Positions 22,201-33,588 of a stretch of 64,000 nucleotides of DNA are shown here, one piece after another (position 1 is the stretch's first letter; each line of letters begins with the position of its first letter). This DNA comes from Hibiscus mutabilis (lineage: Eukaryota; Streptophyta; Magnoliopsida; Malvales; Malvaceae), in NCBI GenBank assembly GCA_019671005.1, contig CM033738.1, positions 19,494,202 to 19,558,201 of the forward strand. The letters run 5' to 3'. The notes below the pieces were generated by a model that ran no database searches, was not told the origin of the DNA, and saw nothing but the letters and a program-made list of their open reading frames with translations. The position numbers were made by a program, and so were the translations under genes.

Positions 22201-23520
22201 TGAAGCATGAAACATGAAATGTCTATTTATATGATTAATTATAATGTTGAGTTGATGATGAAAGAAATGCCCAAGTATTGTGTATGAGAGTCCATGGTAT
22301 AGTTGGCATGCCATAGAGTCTTTAGCAGCTACACCCTCATGTTCATGTTATCAAACAAATATTGTGACAAAATGATTGTGTCACATGCACCCTGGGGATC
22401 CACGCCCACTGTGCCCGAGTGCACTGTCGAGGTGCTTCATGTTTATGGGGAGCAAAGAGAGTCCCCGAGTACGTACTCATCTTTACGTTCACGTTAGACA
22501 CTACGGTGTCATTTCAAGATGACTCGCGTACCTCGATCTCATATAATATACTTTGGGCTATGTTCAAGAATATAATATGCAAATGATGGCATAAAGAAAG
22601 CACTACTATGTTCAAGTACATGATATGCAAATGATGGCATAATGAAAGTATGACTATGTTAAGGTATACGATATGAAAATGATTGCATAATGAGAATAGG
22701 ACCATGACAAAGTATATATTATGCAAATGATTGCATGATGAAAGCATGACTATGTCAAGGTATATGTTCTGTAAACGATTACATGATGAAAGCAAGAATA
22801 TGTTAAAAGACATGTTATGCAAATGCTTACATGATATAAATTATATTTGGACATGCTTGCCATTTTACAAAACATGTACTGCACTTTTTATATGATATAT
22901 TGTAATGCATTATTTCATGTTTAGATAAATGAGATTAATTGCCTCACTAAGTTCATACTTAGCGTGTGTTTTATTTCACACGTAGGTTCTCGAAAAATAG
23001 ACTAGCAAGGAGGAGCTGTTAATTGGGATGATCAAGTTACTATCTGTAAGTACAGTACGTACATCTTTAACGTAATTTGATAGACTAGTGGGCATGTAAT
23101 ATTTTAAGTGGGTAAATTGTTTTGTAAGTCTAAGTTTATAACGTATTTATACATTGTCATGGAAGTATAGACTTAAAAAAATGGTTTACTATTAATAACT
23201 ATGAATTTTCACGTAGTTAAATGTTGTTTAACCCTAATCGCGTAAAAATTTAAAAATCAAGAAAAGGTCTAGGCAGTGTACATAGTTTTCACCCTAAATT
23301 ATATTTTTATTTCAACAACTCAATTATGAATTTTATAAATCAATTCAGGGTCAAAACTAGCTGCAATGAACTGACATAGTTTTTAATTCAAAACCGAGAA
23401 AGGGTTAAACTGCAAGATGAATTTTGGTATAAAAAAATTTACAGGTGAAGATTTCTTTCAATGACTTCGTAACATCTTTAATGTATATTCAGCTTATGAG
23501 TATACGTTAAGGGTTTTACA
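19282..23520 (+). repeat. 5' LTR of the chromovirus
   Basis: TGTAATATCCC ... GGGTTTTACA. No conserved coding frame. A block of tandem repeats lies at 22560-22830. Compared with the 3' LTR it lacks about 270 bp of that repeat zone (corresponding to 30117-30390). Confidence 0.9.
22560..22830. repeat. About 48-bp tandem repeats in the 5' LTR
   Basis: Units built on ATGCAAATGATGGCATAATG followed by AAAGTATGACTATG. Present with different copy number in the 3' LTR (29850-30390) and in the solo LTR (39720-40030). Confidence 0.75.
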
Positions 23521-23525
23521 TTTAT

Positions 23526-23537
23526 TGGTATCCGAAC
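23526..23537 (+). other. Primer-binding site, initiator tRNA-Met-like (diverged)
   Basis: TGGTATCCGAAC lies five bases after the 5' LTR and resembles TGGTATCAGAGC, the usual site complementary to initiator tRNA-Met. Confidence 0.65.
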
Positions 23538-23929
23538 TACATGTTTAGCCGATTCTGGAGGTTAAACCGAGTTAAATATGATTTGATGTTAAGTACATAC
23601 CCCTAGGATGTCATGTTACTGATGTACTATCTGTGTAACTTGATTATGCTCCTCATTTACATGAATAAGTTTTAGTGGAAACAGATGATGTTAAGTACTG
23701 ATGGACTGCGTTAAATGTTTAATTGTAGGGATCAAGAGAAGGTTTAAAGTGGAAGTAAAGAGATATATAATGTTCCACCTCTAGGTCCTACCCCAGCTGA
23801 GCCACCTACGCAGTAGGGAGCTCCAGCATAAAAATATGGAACCTTAGTACGAGCCCTAAAAAGCTATGGTTAAAAAATTCAAACCCCAATGCATGTATCA
23901 ATCTGGCATCTACACCAGTAAAGGCATCT

Positions 23930-24365
23930 ACTGTTAAGGAGCTTAAAAAGTTAGGAGCTCCTGAACTTCATGGAGAAGGTGGTTTGATGGCTACCAATTT
24001 ATAGCTCCACAATGTTAAAGTCATGCTAGAGGAATTAAATTGTACATATGCTGAAAAGTTAGAAAAGTTGCATCCTTATTAAGGGAACATGCTTGTATTT
24101 GATGTTCCGAAGTCACAGAATTATACCTGTTGAGAAAGTGACTTGGACATTCTAAAAAGTGTTTAGAGTCAAGTATGTTTGCGACCAGTTTAAGAAAGAG
24201 ATGTTACAGTAGTTTCAAAGTTTGAAATAAAGTACTCGTACTGTCTACGAGTATGAATTGGATTTTAATGGATTAAGTCGGTATACAGCTGATTTGATAC
24301 TGACTGAGAAGTCCCTATGAGAATGGTTTATCGAAGGGCTTAACCCGAGGCCTAAAGAGTAATTC
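23930..24365 (+). pseudogene. Gag remnant of the chromovirus
   Basis: Translation in shifting plus-strand frames gives pieces such as KELKKLGAPELHGEG, EELNCTYAEKLEKLHPY and STRTVYEYELDFNGLSRYTA...LILTEK, which match the order of a Tekay-type gag (KLG.EFHG, EKLE.AVSLL, YE.EF.RLSRYA). Stops and frameshifts are frequent, so no product is possible. Confidence 0.6.
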
Positions 24366-24429
24366 TCAGGTATGAGTTTGTCGATTTACTAGATTTCTAT
24401 AATGAGAGAAAATGCTATGGAGAAAGCCT

Positions 24430-24700
24430 GTAATTACTTTAATTGATCTGGGTTCGTCTCACTCGTATATTGGTACTAAGATAGGAGTACAAAGAAAGAT
24501 TCTTAAGTAAAACTATTTTTAGTAATGTAATTCCTAGTAACACACTTGGACATAATGCATGGGTGACTAGAATATGTAAGAAATGTCTGTTAGTGATTTA
24601 AGGAAGTGAATTCATGGCAAGCTTATTGGAGCTTTTATTTCACAAACTTGAGATCATTTTTGGAATGAACTGGTTGTATGCATATGATGCAGAGGTGAAA
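24430..24700 (+). pseudogene. Aspartic protease remnant of the chromovirus
   Basis: IDLGSSHSYIGT is the retropepsin active-site segment; the residue after Asp is Leu here. About 180 bases downstream comes IIFGMNWLYAYDAEV, the family's conserved D-ILGMDWL-type motif. The rest of the frame is broken. Confidence 0.65.
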
Positions 24701-26334
24701 TAATACTAGAATAAAAAAAGTAAAACGATAATGGATTTCGTCAGTTGATGAATCTTAGAGGTCAAGAAAGGACCCATAGTGGATATGATATAGTAAAATA
24801 AGCCTGGAAGTTAGTTCTTGTTTAGAATAAGTTATCTGCATAGTAAAGAGATGATACAGTAATTATAAGATACTCGGATACGAAGGAGTAAGAAGAAGAA
24901 GTATCTTTACTTTAGAAATATATATGTTTAAAGATAACAATGTCAGTAATTGTTGCAGATATAATCTAGCGATTTACTCAAGATAAGTTAAGGATTGAAG
25001 TTATGATGGAAATAACTCAGTAGTATCTTATTATAAGATGTTTGTACTGTCAGTACATATAAGGGAGAATTGGAAAGTTAAGTAATGATACTACTAAGAT
25101 GATTAGAAAAGAAACTAAAAAAGAAATTGATCTGTAAAGAGATTATATTTGAAGCTCAAAAAGAAGATGTTAGGTATGAATCAGTCAGAGTACTCAAAGT
25201 AGTAAACTATATTGCAAGGATAATCAAAGCGAACATGGAAAGAGTTACAATGTAGACTCCTCAAATGTTAGAAAAACTTTGAAAAGTCTTTAAATTAGAC
25301 ATAACCTAAGTAAGAAGAATTATTTCTTTAAGGAGACATTAGTATTATAAGATGTCAACTGTGAAGCATGATAGATCAGGAAGACAAAGAGTCTGGAATA
25401 AAAGTATGATGAAAGTGATATTTGAGTACATACTGCACAAAATTGGAAGTCTAATACCGATAAAGAGTATTGAACTCTTAACCAAAGAGTATTCAGAGAA
25501 GTCAACTAAGAGGTTAATTCTACCTGAATAGTTAACAGCAGAGCCTTATAAAGATAGGGCTGAAGTGTAATGGATAAGCTAAGATATATTTTCAGAAAGG
25601 TTTTGATAAAGACAATCAGTAATAATAAGATGATGAGTATGACAAGCATTAAAATGATGTGAATTGATAGAAAAAGGTTTTCTAATGGTCTAAGTGATCA
25701 AGTATTAGAAGATATTATGAAGATACCATTTCAAGAATCTGAAGTGTAATTGAGATAAGTTGATTATCCGTGCACAAGGTAAAAGCGATTATAAGAAGAA
25801 ACATTTATTTTTTTAAAAAGGGAATTAGTTCCTTAATGAAGTCAAAGAAAGAGTGTTTAGTTGAGGATTATTCTGACTAATTGAAATTTCCATAAAAATG
25901 TTTCTGTATAAGAACAAGAGTCTCGGATCACAAGGGTTATAAAGATACTCGTAACAGTAACAATGAAATCAAGTATGGATTTTTTTCTTCTGATTTTTAC
26001 CTAGATTGAGCTACTGGGCAGTAGGGGCTCAAGTACAAGAACCAGAAGTACCTAAGAGGTTGTACCTTCGGCAACTGTATATAATAAAGTATTGGTTGTT
26101 TAAATGTTTAAGCTGTTGAGAGCCTTAAATGTCAGAGCAAAAGAGAAGTTATGATTGTTTATTTGAAAATGAAGGATGATTTGTATAGGTCGAAAAGGGA
26201 AAACTTAGTTTTAGAACTGTTATACCTCATGGAATCGTGAAAGAGTTGGACCAAGAGTATATTAATGGGTCTTATCTCCAGAAGTGAGCAAAAGTCTATA
26301 GTATATGTACTTATGTTTTGGGGGCGTTGACTGA
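24701..26334 (+). other. Unrecognisable chromovirus interior
   Basis: AT-rich, A-rich on the plus strand, with short runs of codons only. I found no RT YxDD box or integrase zinc finger. It is likely decayed or rearranged pol. Confidence 0.4.
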
Positions 26335-26555
26335 ATTATTTACATGTCAACACTCCTGAATAAATTGAGATGCAATTAGATTTTATACATGAAGAGGAGT
26401 TAGTAGAAATATTAGTTTATGGAATTAAAGAATTAAGGAATAAGAAATTTCATTGACTGAAGTTTTGAGGAAAAATTACAAGGTCGAAGAAGCTACTTGA
26501 GAGGTTGAGAAGAAAATAAGGAAGTAATATCCATAAATGTTTGGAACAGGTATGC
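26335..26555 (+). pseudogene. Integrase C-terminus and chromodomain remnant
   Basis: Broken codons read EEELVEILVYGIKELRNKKF, then NYKVEEAT and YP.MFGTG. This corresponds to the chromodomain-like end of Tekay integrases (EEPV.IL.R..K.LRNK, KVEEATWE). At least six stops interrupt it. The chromodomain would target integration to modified chromatin. Confidence 0.6.
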
Positions 26556-26580
26556 ATTGAAAATTTGGGGACGAATTTTC

Positions 26581-26595
26581 TTAAGGGGGAGGAAT
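26581..26595 (+). other. Polypurine tract of the chromovirus
   Basis: TTAAGGGGGAGGAAT directly before the 3' LTR start TGTAATAT; the expected plus-strand primer. Confidence 0.85.
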
Positions 26596-29500
26596 TGTAA
26601 TATACCAAATTTTGGCTAGTGACTAAATTGTAAATTTTGAAAGTTTAGAGGGTTAAAGTATAAACTTTGGAAAAGTTTGGGGACTAAAGTGTAAATTTCC
26701 CCAACAAGTAATTTTACTCAGTATAACAGTGAATCGGATCGAAATAGGTACCTTGATATCAGTTTTAAGAATTAAGATGCAGAAAAAGGTACTAAATTTG
26801 GATCGAATGAAATTGTTAAGCGTGCCCAAACCAAAGAAATACAAGGATGGGTGACCTTCAGGAAGGTCCCATAAAAGTGGTTTTGATCGATATTTTGGAC
26901 TCAGTAAGAGTAAAAAATATTCGAATGAATTATCAATAAAGGATTTCTAAGATAAATTTTATTCTATGAAGAATTTCGATAATTATCGAAATAGTAGACT
27001 GAGTTGGGAAAATTCAGTCTAAGTTTTGGGAAAAGAAGTTTTTATGAGATAATACAGTTTATTTCCCGAGTATGGAAATATTAAATTTTTGGAATAAATT
27101 CGATAGTTCAGAAAGGGTAAAATCGTAGTAGAAGTATTTTACGAATATCGAGAGATCGGATCGAATCGAAATTTCAGAGACTGATCCAAAAGCCATGAGA
27201 AAGTCATAAAATACTATTTTATGAATATTTTATCAGTTTTGGTTGGATTCCAACTAGACTTAGTTGAATTTTTACAAGAATGGCAAACTAGTTGGAGGGC
27301 AAATTGGTCATTTTGCCCCAATGGCATTTTTGAAATATTTAAAAAGTTACAAGGATAATTTTAGAAGAGTAAATCTTGGCCCTTGATTGATGATAAGATC
27401 AATCTCAACCATTGGATTAAAAGGGCATTTTAGTAATTTCACTATCTAAATGAATTTAAAATTCATTTATACAAGACAACTGGCCAAATTGGATGAAAAA
27501 AAAGATGAAGACCATTATTCATCCTAAAATTTCGAAATATGAGGAGAAAGAAAGAAAAATGGAGAAAAATTTTCCAAGTTCGATTCAAGCCCCGAAACTC
27601 GATTTTCAGGTAATATTTTTCAACTGCAAAGTTGTTCTACTCTTCAAGCTCTATCTTTTGGTGTAAATAATTCATGGAAAACATGCTTGATTGATGAGAA
27701 TTTTGCATTATAATAAATTAGGGTTTATGGAAAAAGTTTGGGCCTTTTGGAATCTTATGATTTTATGATGAAATTCAAGTTGAAATCAAGCTAGTATAAT
27801 GTTAAAACCATGTTATTGAGTTGAGATTTAAACCCTAAATATTTTAGTTTGTATGAAGATGATTAGGGTTTATGGATTCAAGTTTAATTTAGGGTTTGTG
27901 ATGTTGAATTAATGATCTAGTAAGCTTGAATTGTTATTTGGAAGCAAAACCCTAAATTAAAAGTATAGGGACCACTTTGGCAATTCTGAAAGTTAAAGGA
28001 ATAATCTTAAATTTTATGATTTTGAAGTGTATTTATGTTATTATAGATGTTGGAGATGTGAAATTGAAGTTAGAATGTTAAACCAATGTTGAATCGAATT
28101 AGTGGCCATTTTGACAAATTGTCAAAGTTAAGTGACCAATTCGGAAATGAGGTTTTAGAGAAGGATTAAATCTGAATTTTAGTTATAAGGATGGAATTAA
28201 GATAGTAATGTTGATTTGAGGACTAAATTGCAAAGTTAAGAAGCTTGAATCCTTATCTTTACATTTTTAGTGACTATTTCGGAAGGAATGAAAAATTAGA
28301 AGGAATTATTTTTGAATAATTATTTGATGAAGAAAGTGATACAATAGTGGTTTGAATCAAGTAAGGGGACCAAATTGACAAATAGCAAAGTAAGGAGAAA
28401 TTAGTATAAAGTTTAAAGTTATTTATGGAAGTTGTGTAGAAAACTGGATTTGGCAGTAAGTTTGAAAATTCACCATAAATTCTACAAAAATGGTTAGATG
28501 ATGAATTTTATATCGATGTAAAGATTTATTCGTCTAGTTTCGTTTAAAACAAACGGTGATTGATTTCAATTCATATATCAAAAGATATGAATTTTTAAGT
28601 GATGAAACGTCAGAAAACATAATAGCAGTCTGTTCCGAAATTCAATACTGGAATTCAACTTTAAAAATTTGCCATAAATCGTACAAGTTGAATCTGGGTT
28701 ATTAGTTTATATGGTTGAAAAGCTTATCGAATCTAGTTTCGTTTCCAACAAACGGAAACTGATTTTGAGTTCTGAGTGAAATGATATTAACTTTTAATCG
28801 AATGAAGGTCAAAAAAATTACGGAACAATTTCTATTAGGACAGCCCTGTAAACGGGAGTTTGATGAATTTTCAAAAATTTTGGTAGATTTTATTAAATTA
28901 TGTGGCTTATATCGTTAGAACTGTTATCGAAACTAGTTTCTACGGTATAAATGAGATTAAGATTCAGTATGCATTCTGCCATGTAGAAGTAAATCTTTGA
29001 TAGAAAATGGAAATTGAGACAATTTGTGTCTAAAGTTGGTTAGCAAGCTTGGAGGAATTATTTGAAGATCAAAATGGTCATTAAGGACCAAAAATGAGTT
29101 TGTGAACAGTATAAGGACGGAAAGAAATTTATGAAAAAATTTCATGTTGAATGATTAAATAGCTTAATTGAAATATTGTTAGAAGTGAATCTAACAAATG
29201 TTTATTTATATTCATGTGATAAATAAAGTTAAATCCGAATAAAAAGGAGGTTCGAGGTTCTGTGAAGGAAAGGATTGAGTAAAATTTAGTGAGGCATGTT
29301 AATTAAATTGCCCAAGTGAGTACATTTTTAAATGTTTGCATTATATTGAAAATGGCATTGCATTTCTCTATAATACATGATATGATACTTTGCTCGACAT
29401 GGCAAGCTTGATGGAATATCAGGTACGAATTATTGTTTGCATAAATGATGATGATCTATGCTTGCCATGACTATTTATGATATGAAGCATGAAACATGAA

Positions 29501-31080
29501 ATGTCTATTTATATGATTAATTATGATGTTGAGTTGATGATGAAAGAAATGCCCAAGTATTGTGTATGAGAGTTCACGGTATAGTTGGCATGCCATATAG
29601 TCTGTAGCAGCTGCACCCTCATGTTCATGTTATCAAACAGATATTGTGACAAAATGATTGTGTCACATGCACCCTGGGGATCCACGCCCACTGTACCCGA
29701 GTGCACTGTCGAGGTGCTTCATGTTTATGGGGAGCAAAGAGCGTCACCGAGTACGTATTCATCTTCACGTTCACGTTAGACACTACGGTATCATTTCAAG
29801 ATGACTCGCGTACCTCGATCTCATATAATATACTTTGGGCTATGTTAAAAAATATAATATGCAAATGATGGCATAAAGAAAGCATTACTATGTTCAAGTA
29901 CATGATATGCAAATGATGGCATAATGAAAGTATGACTATTTTAAGGTATATGATATGCAAATGATTGCATAATGAGAACATGACCACGACAAAGTATATA
30001 TTATGCAAATGATTGCATGATGAAAGCATGACTATGTCAAGGTATATGTTCTGTAAACGATTACATGATGAAAGCAAGAATATGTTAAAAGACATGTTAT
30101 GCAAATGCTTACATGATAATAATAGAATATTGAAAGCATGACTATGATAAAGATTACGTTATGTAAATGACTAATTGATGATCATGAAATATTGATTGCA
30201 TGTTTCTATGACAAAACTAATAGATGACATGAATTATGATTGAAAACGTGTCTATGTTAAAGAACATGTTGTGCATATGATTACTTGATAAATATAGAAT
30301 GTTGAAAATATGACTATGTTAAAGAATATGACATGCACATGAATACTTTTATGGAATAATGATAGTATGATTCTATGTTAGGTAGATTAATGATATAAAT
30401 TATATTTGGACATGCTTGCCATTTTACAAAACATGTACTGCACTTTTTATATGATATATTGTAATGCATTATTTCATGTTTAGATAAATGAGATTAATTG
30501 CCTCACTAAGTTTGTACTTAGCGTGCATTTTTTTTCACACACAGGTTCTCCAAAAATAGACTAGCAAGGAAGAGCTGTTAATTAGGAAGATCAAGTTACT
30601 ATCTGTAAGTACAGTACGTACATCTTTAACGTAATTTGATAGACTAGTGGGCATGTAATATTTTAAGTGGGTAAACTGTTTTGTAAGTCTAAGTTTATAA
30701 CGTATTTATACATTGTCATGGACGTATGGACTTAGAAAAATGGTTTACTATTAATAACTATGAATTTTGACGTAGTTAAATGTTGTTTAACCCTAATCGC
30801 GTAAAAATTTAAAAATCAAGAAAAGGTCTAGGCAGTGTACATAGTTTTCACCCTGAATTATATTTTTATTTCAACAACTCAATTATGAATTTTATAAATC
30901 AATTCAGGGTCAAAACTAGCTGCAATGAACTGACATAGTTTTTAATTCAAAACCGAGAAAGGGTTAAACTGCAAGATAAATTTTGGTATAAAAAAAATTT
31001 ACAAGTCAAGATTTCTTTCAATGACTTCATAACATCTTTAATGTATATTTAGCTTACGAGTATACGTTAAGGGTGTTACA
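26596..31080 (+). repeat. 3' LTR of the chromovirus
   Basis: TGTAATATACC ... GGGTGTTACA, followed by the target duplication CGTCA (31081-31085). It contains the longer version of the roughly 48-bp tandem zone (29850-30390). Confidence 0.9.
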
Positions 31081-31402
31081 CGTCAAGAGAGTGGATTGAA
31101 ACGGAGCAAACCGCTGAACCAAAAGATGATATATGTTTAAGATTTACTACAATTTTTTTATATTTAAGGTTGTCATTAGGAGCAAATTGATAGAATATGT
31201 AAGTAATGATGACTAAATGTGTAATTATACAAATTTATGTTAATTATCACATTATCTCTCCATTAGATTTTAATGGTAGGTGACTTAATTGATACCACTT
31301 AAATAGTTAAGTGATCATAATAACGCAATTAAAAATATGATAGTCATATCAAAACTAACCCTATAGTTAAGTAGTTATTTAAGCAGTTTACCCATAAATA
31401 AA

Positions 31403-32896
31403 TAAAAGGAAACAAATTATAGCCTTGAATATAATGAACATATCACCTAACAAGTGCTTGCGCAACATGGAAGCAACTAGCGATGGGTCCCACACGTGAC
31501 CTTGGTTTGAAGATGTGGAAGACACGTTTGGCTCATGGACTATCCTTGTTGAATCGGTGGGCACAACTTGCAGGCTTGGTCATGGAAATTCAGGACGTGG
31601 CAGCAAAAGGGCTTTAAGGATCATTTAGGGTGAAGGGTCGACACTAGTGTGAGTTAAGCAACAGCAGGTCGCGAATGTAGAAAAAATAATATTGACCGGA
31701 CTAATTAGAACGCATAATTTATCTAACATTACTCACATATATATAATTTTTAATTTTTAATTTGAGTATCAACTAAAAATAATATGAATACATATTAACG
31801 AACATAAGTGATTAGGTATAAATAAATTATCAATACTTATTTATAACAGTATAAATAATTTATTAATGCTTATTTACAACGATGTAAATAAATATCAATG
31901 TATTTGAATTTTATATTTTTTTACCATTATTTATAATAATATTTTGTATTGAATATTAGTTTCAGTGGCTAGTTCTTTGCTTATTTTGGATGTCATCAAA
32001 AATTATCACTTATTCAATAACTTCAACTTTGTTTTACTTAATTTACTTTTATTCAAAGCTTATGGTTGAGTTTGTCTAATCTCCTTAAAAACAATATCTG
32101 AACATTTTAACAGATTTTGATTGCGCACTCTTTATTTTATTTGTTTATTAAATAAAATATAGTATACTTAAAATTGAATTTAGTGTCAATAATATAATAA
32201 ATTATCGTAAGGTAAAATGATATATGCATATATAACACTTATCTTTTAACATTTGTCAAATTCAAGGTAAGAAGAATAAAATATATCAGAATTTTCAACA
32301 AACCAAACACCTTGATGTAGTAACAAAATTTTCATCCATCTTTTATACAGAACACTCCTCTTTCACATCTGATATATCAAACGAGCCGTTAGAGCACACT
32401 TTTCATAACTTATTTTGTCAAATTATCAATAGTGAATGCAAATATAATATATATTTCCTAGATTAATGAGTTGAAATTCAAATATAAAATTGAGAGATGT
32501 TATTTTAATATTTTTATAAAAAAATATTATTAATAAATAAACAAGCTTGTTCATAAACATAAACAAATCGAACGCACTTTTGTTCATGTTCGTTCGTTTA
32601 TTAAATGAACATAAAAAATTTGATTATACTCGTTTATTTAACTTAATAAACGAACATTATATGAATAATTCATCAAATGTTCTGTTCATTTACACTCTTA
32701 TAAAAATGAAAACTTGGAAAATTATGAAACCGAAAATTTTTAATTTAAAAACCATAAAAATTTAAAAATAATAATAAACCTAATTTTAAAATTTTAATTT
32801 TTAGAACTAGAAAAAAAATATTTTTTTAGGCATAGGGTGGGTCATTGCCTAGTAGGCCTGCCTCTATATACGCCCGTGGCAACATTTGAAACTTAC
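31403..32896. other. AT-rich spacer, no gene
   Basis: No coding sequence recognised. 32536-32700 has GTTCGTTTATTAAATGAAC-like inverted words and runs of GTTCAT/ATGAAC that may be a decayed small DNA element. 31690-32330 is plain AT-rich DNA. Confidence 0.4.
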
Positions 32897-33053
32897 CGAT
32901 AGAAGGGATTGACAGTGGCAAAGCTACTGCAACCAGGGTGCAAAGGAGACGCAATCGCGGTTGGAACGGTGACCGGAGGACGATTAGAGATGTTGAAAGC
33001 TTCGGCGGCTCGTTTCAGACAAGAGATAAGAATGAGAAAAGTTAGGGTTAGGG
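32897..33053 (-). other. Possible decayed first exon with telo-box (unidentified host gene)
   Basis: On the minus strand CCCTAACCCTAAC (33041-33053), a telo-box as found near plant transcription starts, is followed by an open stretch. It can be read CLKRAAEAFNISNRPPVT ... SSFATVNPFYR, up to a consensus donor, CG-GTAAGT, at 32897. No ATG opens this frame (ATT stands where it might be expected). I do not recognise the protein; the composition resembles an organelle-targeting N-terminus. It could be chance. Confidence 0.25.
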
Positions 33054-33588
33054 TAAAATAAAATAAAATAAAGTTGCGTATGGAGCAAGGATGACTATAT
33101 ATTGAACTTATGATGGGTTAATCGCCTAATAAGGCCTTGAACTTCTTTGGGTTCATGTAGATGGCACCTAACTTTCTATGTAATATAGTTTTGACTCATG
33201 ACTTCTAGAGATTCACAATTAACCTCAAACTTGAAAAAAGATTTACAAAATTAACCACAAGTTTCAATATTTTTAGGTTTTAGAAATTGTAAAATTATCC
33301 AAAAGTTAAGGTTTTGAATTGGGGAAAATTCGGGTCGTTACATTTCTCGTATCTTAACTTTTAAAATTATTTTCTTCTCTATATTCCATATCTGATCACT
33401 TTCCTGTTCTAGCTCCTTTCGCCGGTGTCTGTCTTCGCTGTCTTTCTTTCCATCGTGAACCTCCCTGGTAAGTGTTTCACCGCCCCCCTTTTTTTTTCTT
33501 TTTTTCATGTTGTTCCATATTAACTCCTCCATATTCCATATAACTCTTTCGAAACTCATGGAATTAAAAAAAAATCATATTCTCTTCG
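33054..33588. other. Spacer, no gene
   Basis: An (AAAAT)n run at 33055-33072. No coding sequence seen. GGGTCGTTACA near 33340 resembles an LTR end of the chromovirus type but has no recognisable body. Confidence 0.35.

Larger units (their letters stand above)
19282..31080 (+). mobile_element. Degenerate Tekay-type chromovirus (Ty3/gypsy), plus strand
   Basis: Two LTRs of 4239 and 4485 bp in direct orientation with TG...CA ends, perfect 5-bp target duplication CGTCA, an initiator-tRNA-Met-like primer site after the first LTR and a purine tract (GGGGGAGGAAT) before the second. The interior is only about 3.1 kb and holds decayed gag, protease and the C-terminal chromodomain region; RT and most of integrase were not found. 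LTRs longer than the interior indicate a large internal loss or a non-autonomous lineage. In the first 75 bases the two LTRs differ at about 4 positions, so it is older than copies A1 and A2. Confidence 0.85.
18864..31393. mobile_element. Mutator-like long-TIR element, split by a chromovirus
   Basis: Left part 18864-19281, right part 31086-31393. The left end starts GGGTAAACTACTTAAATG and the right end is its diverged reverse complement (...CAGTTTACCC). The inverted similarity continues for roughly 200 bp, including ATTGCGTCATTATGACCACTTAA-like and GGTATCAATTAAGTCACCTACC-like stretches. The 9 bases on each side are ATAAATAAA, as expected for a Mutator-type duplication, though this lies in a simple repeat. 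About 725 bp without the insertion, no transposase frame. It must predate the chromovirus inserted at 19282. Confidence 0.7.

Noticed and set aside
22514..22822. 102-codon ORF with repeated HNMY/CNHLH-like motifs (also 29796-30104 and 39722-40042)
   Set aside because: It is the translation of the 48-bp tandem repeat, a multiple of three by chance. Repeat-derived, no sign of a protein.
19282..23520. Donor-like GGTAATATT sites and long A-rich stretches in the chromovirus LTR as host exons
   Set aside because: The segments are identical in the second LTR and the solo LTR, so they belong to the LTR. No coding frame.
33337..33345. GTCGTTACA as the end of another chromovirus LTR
   Set aside because: Only a few terminal bases match; no LTR body precedes it and no duplication was found.
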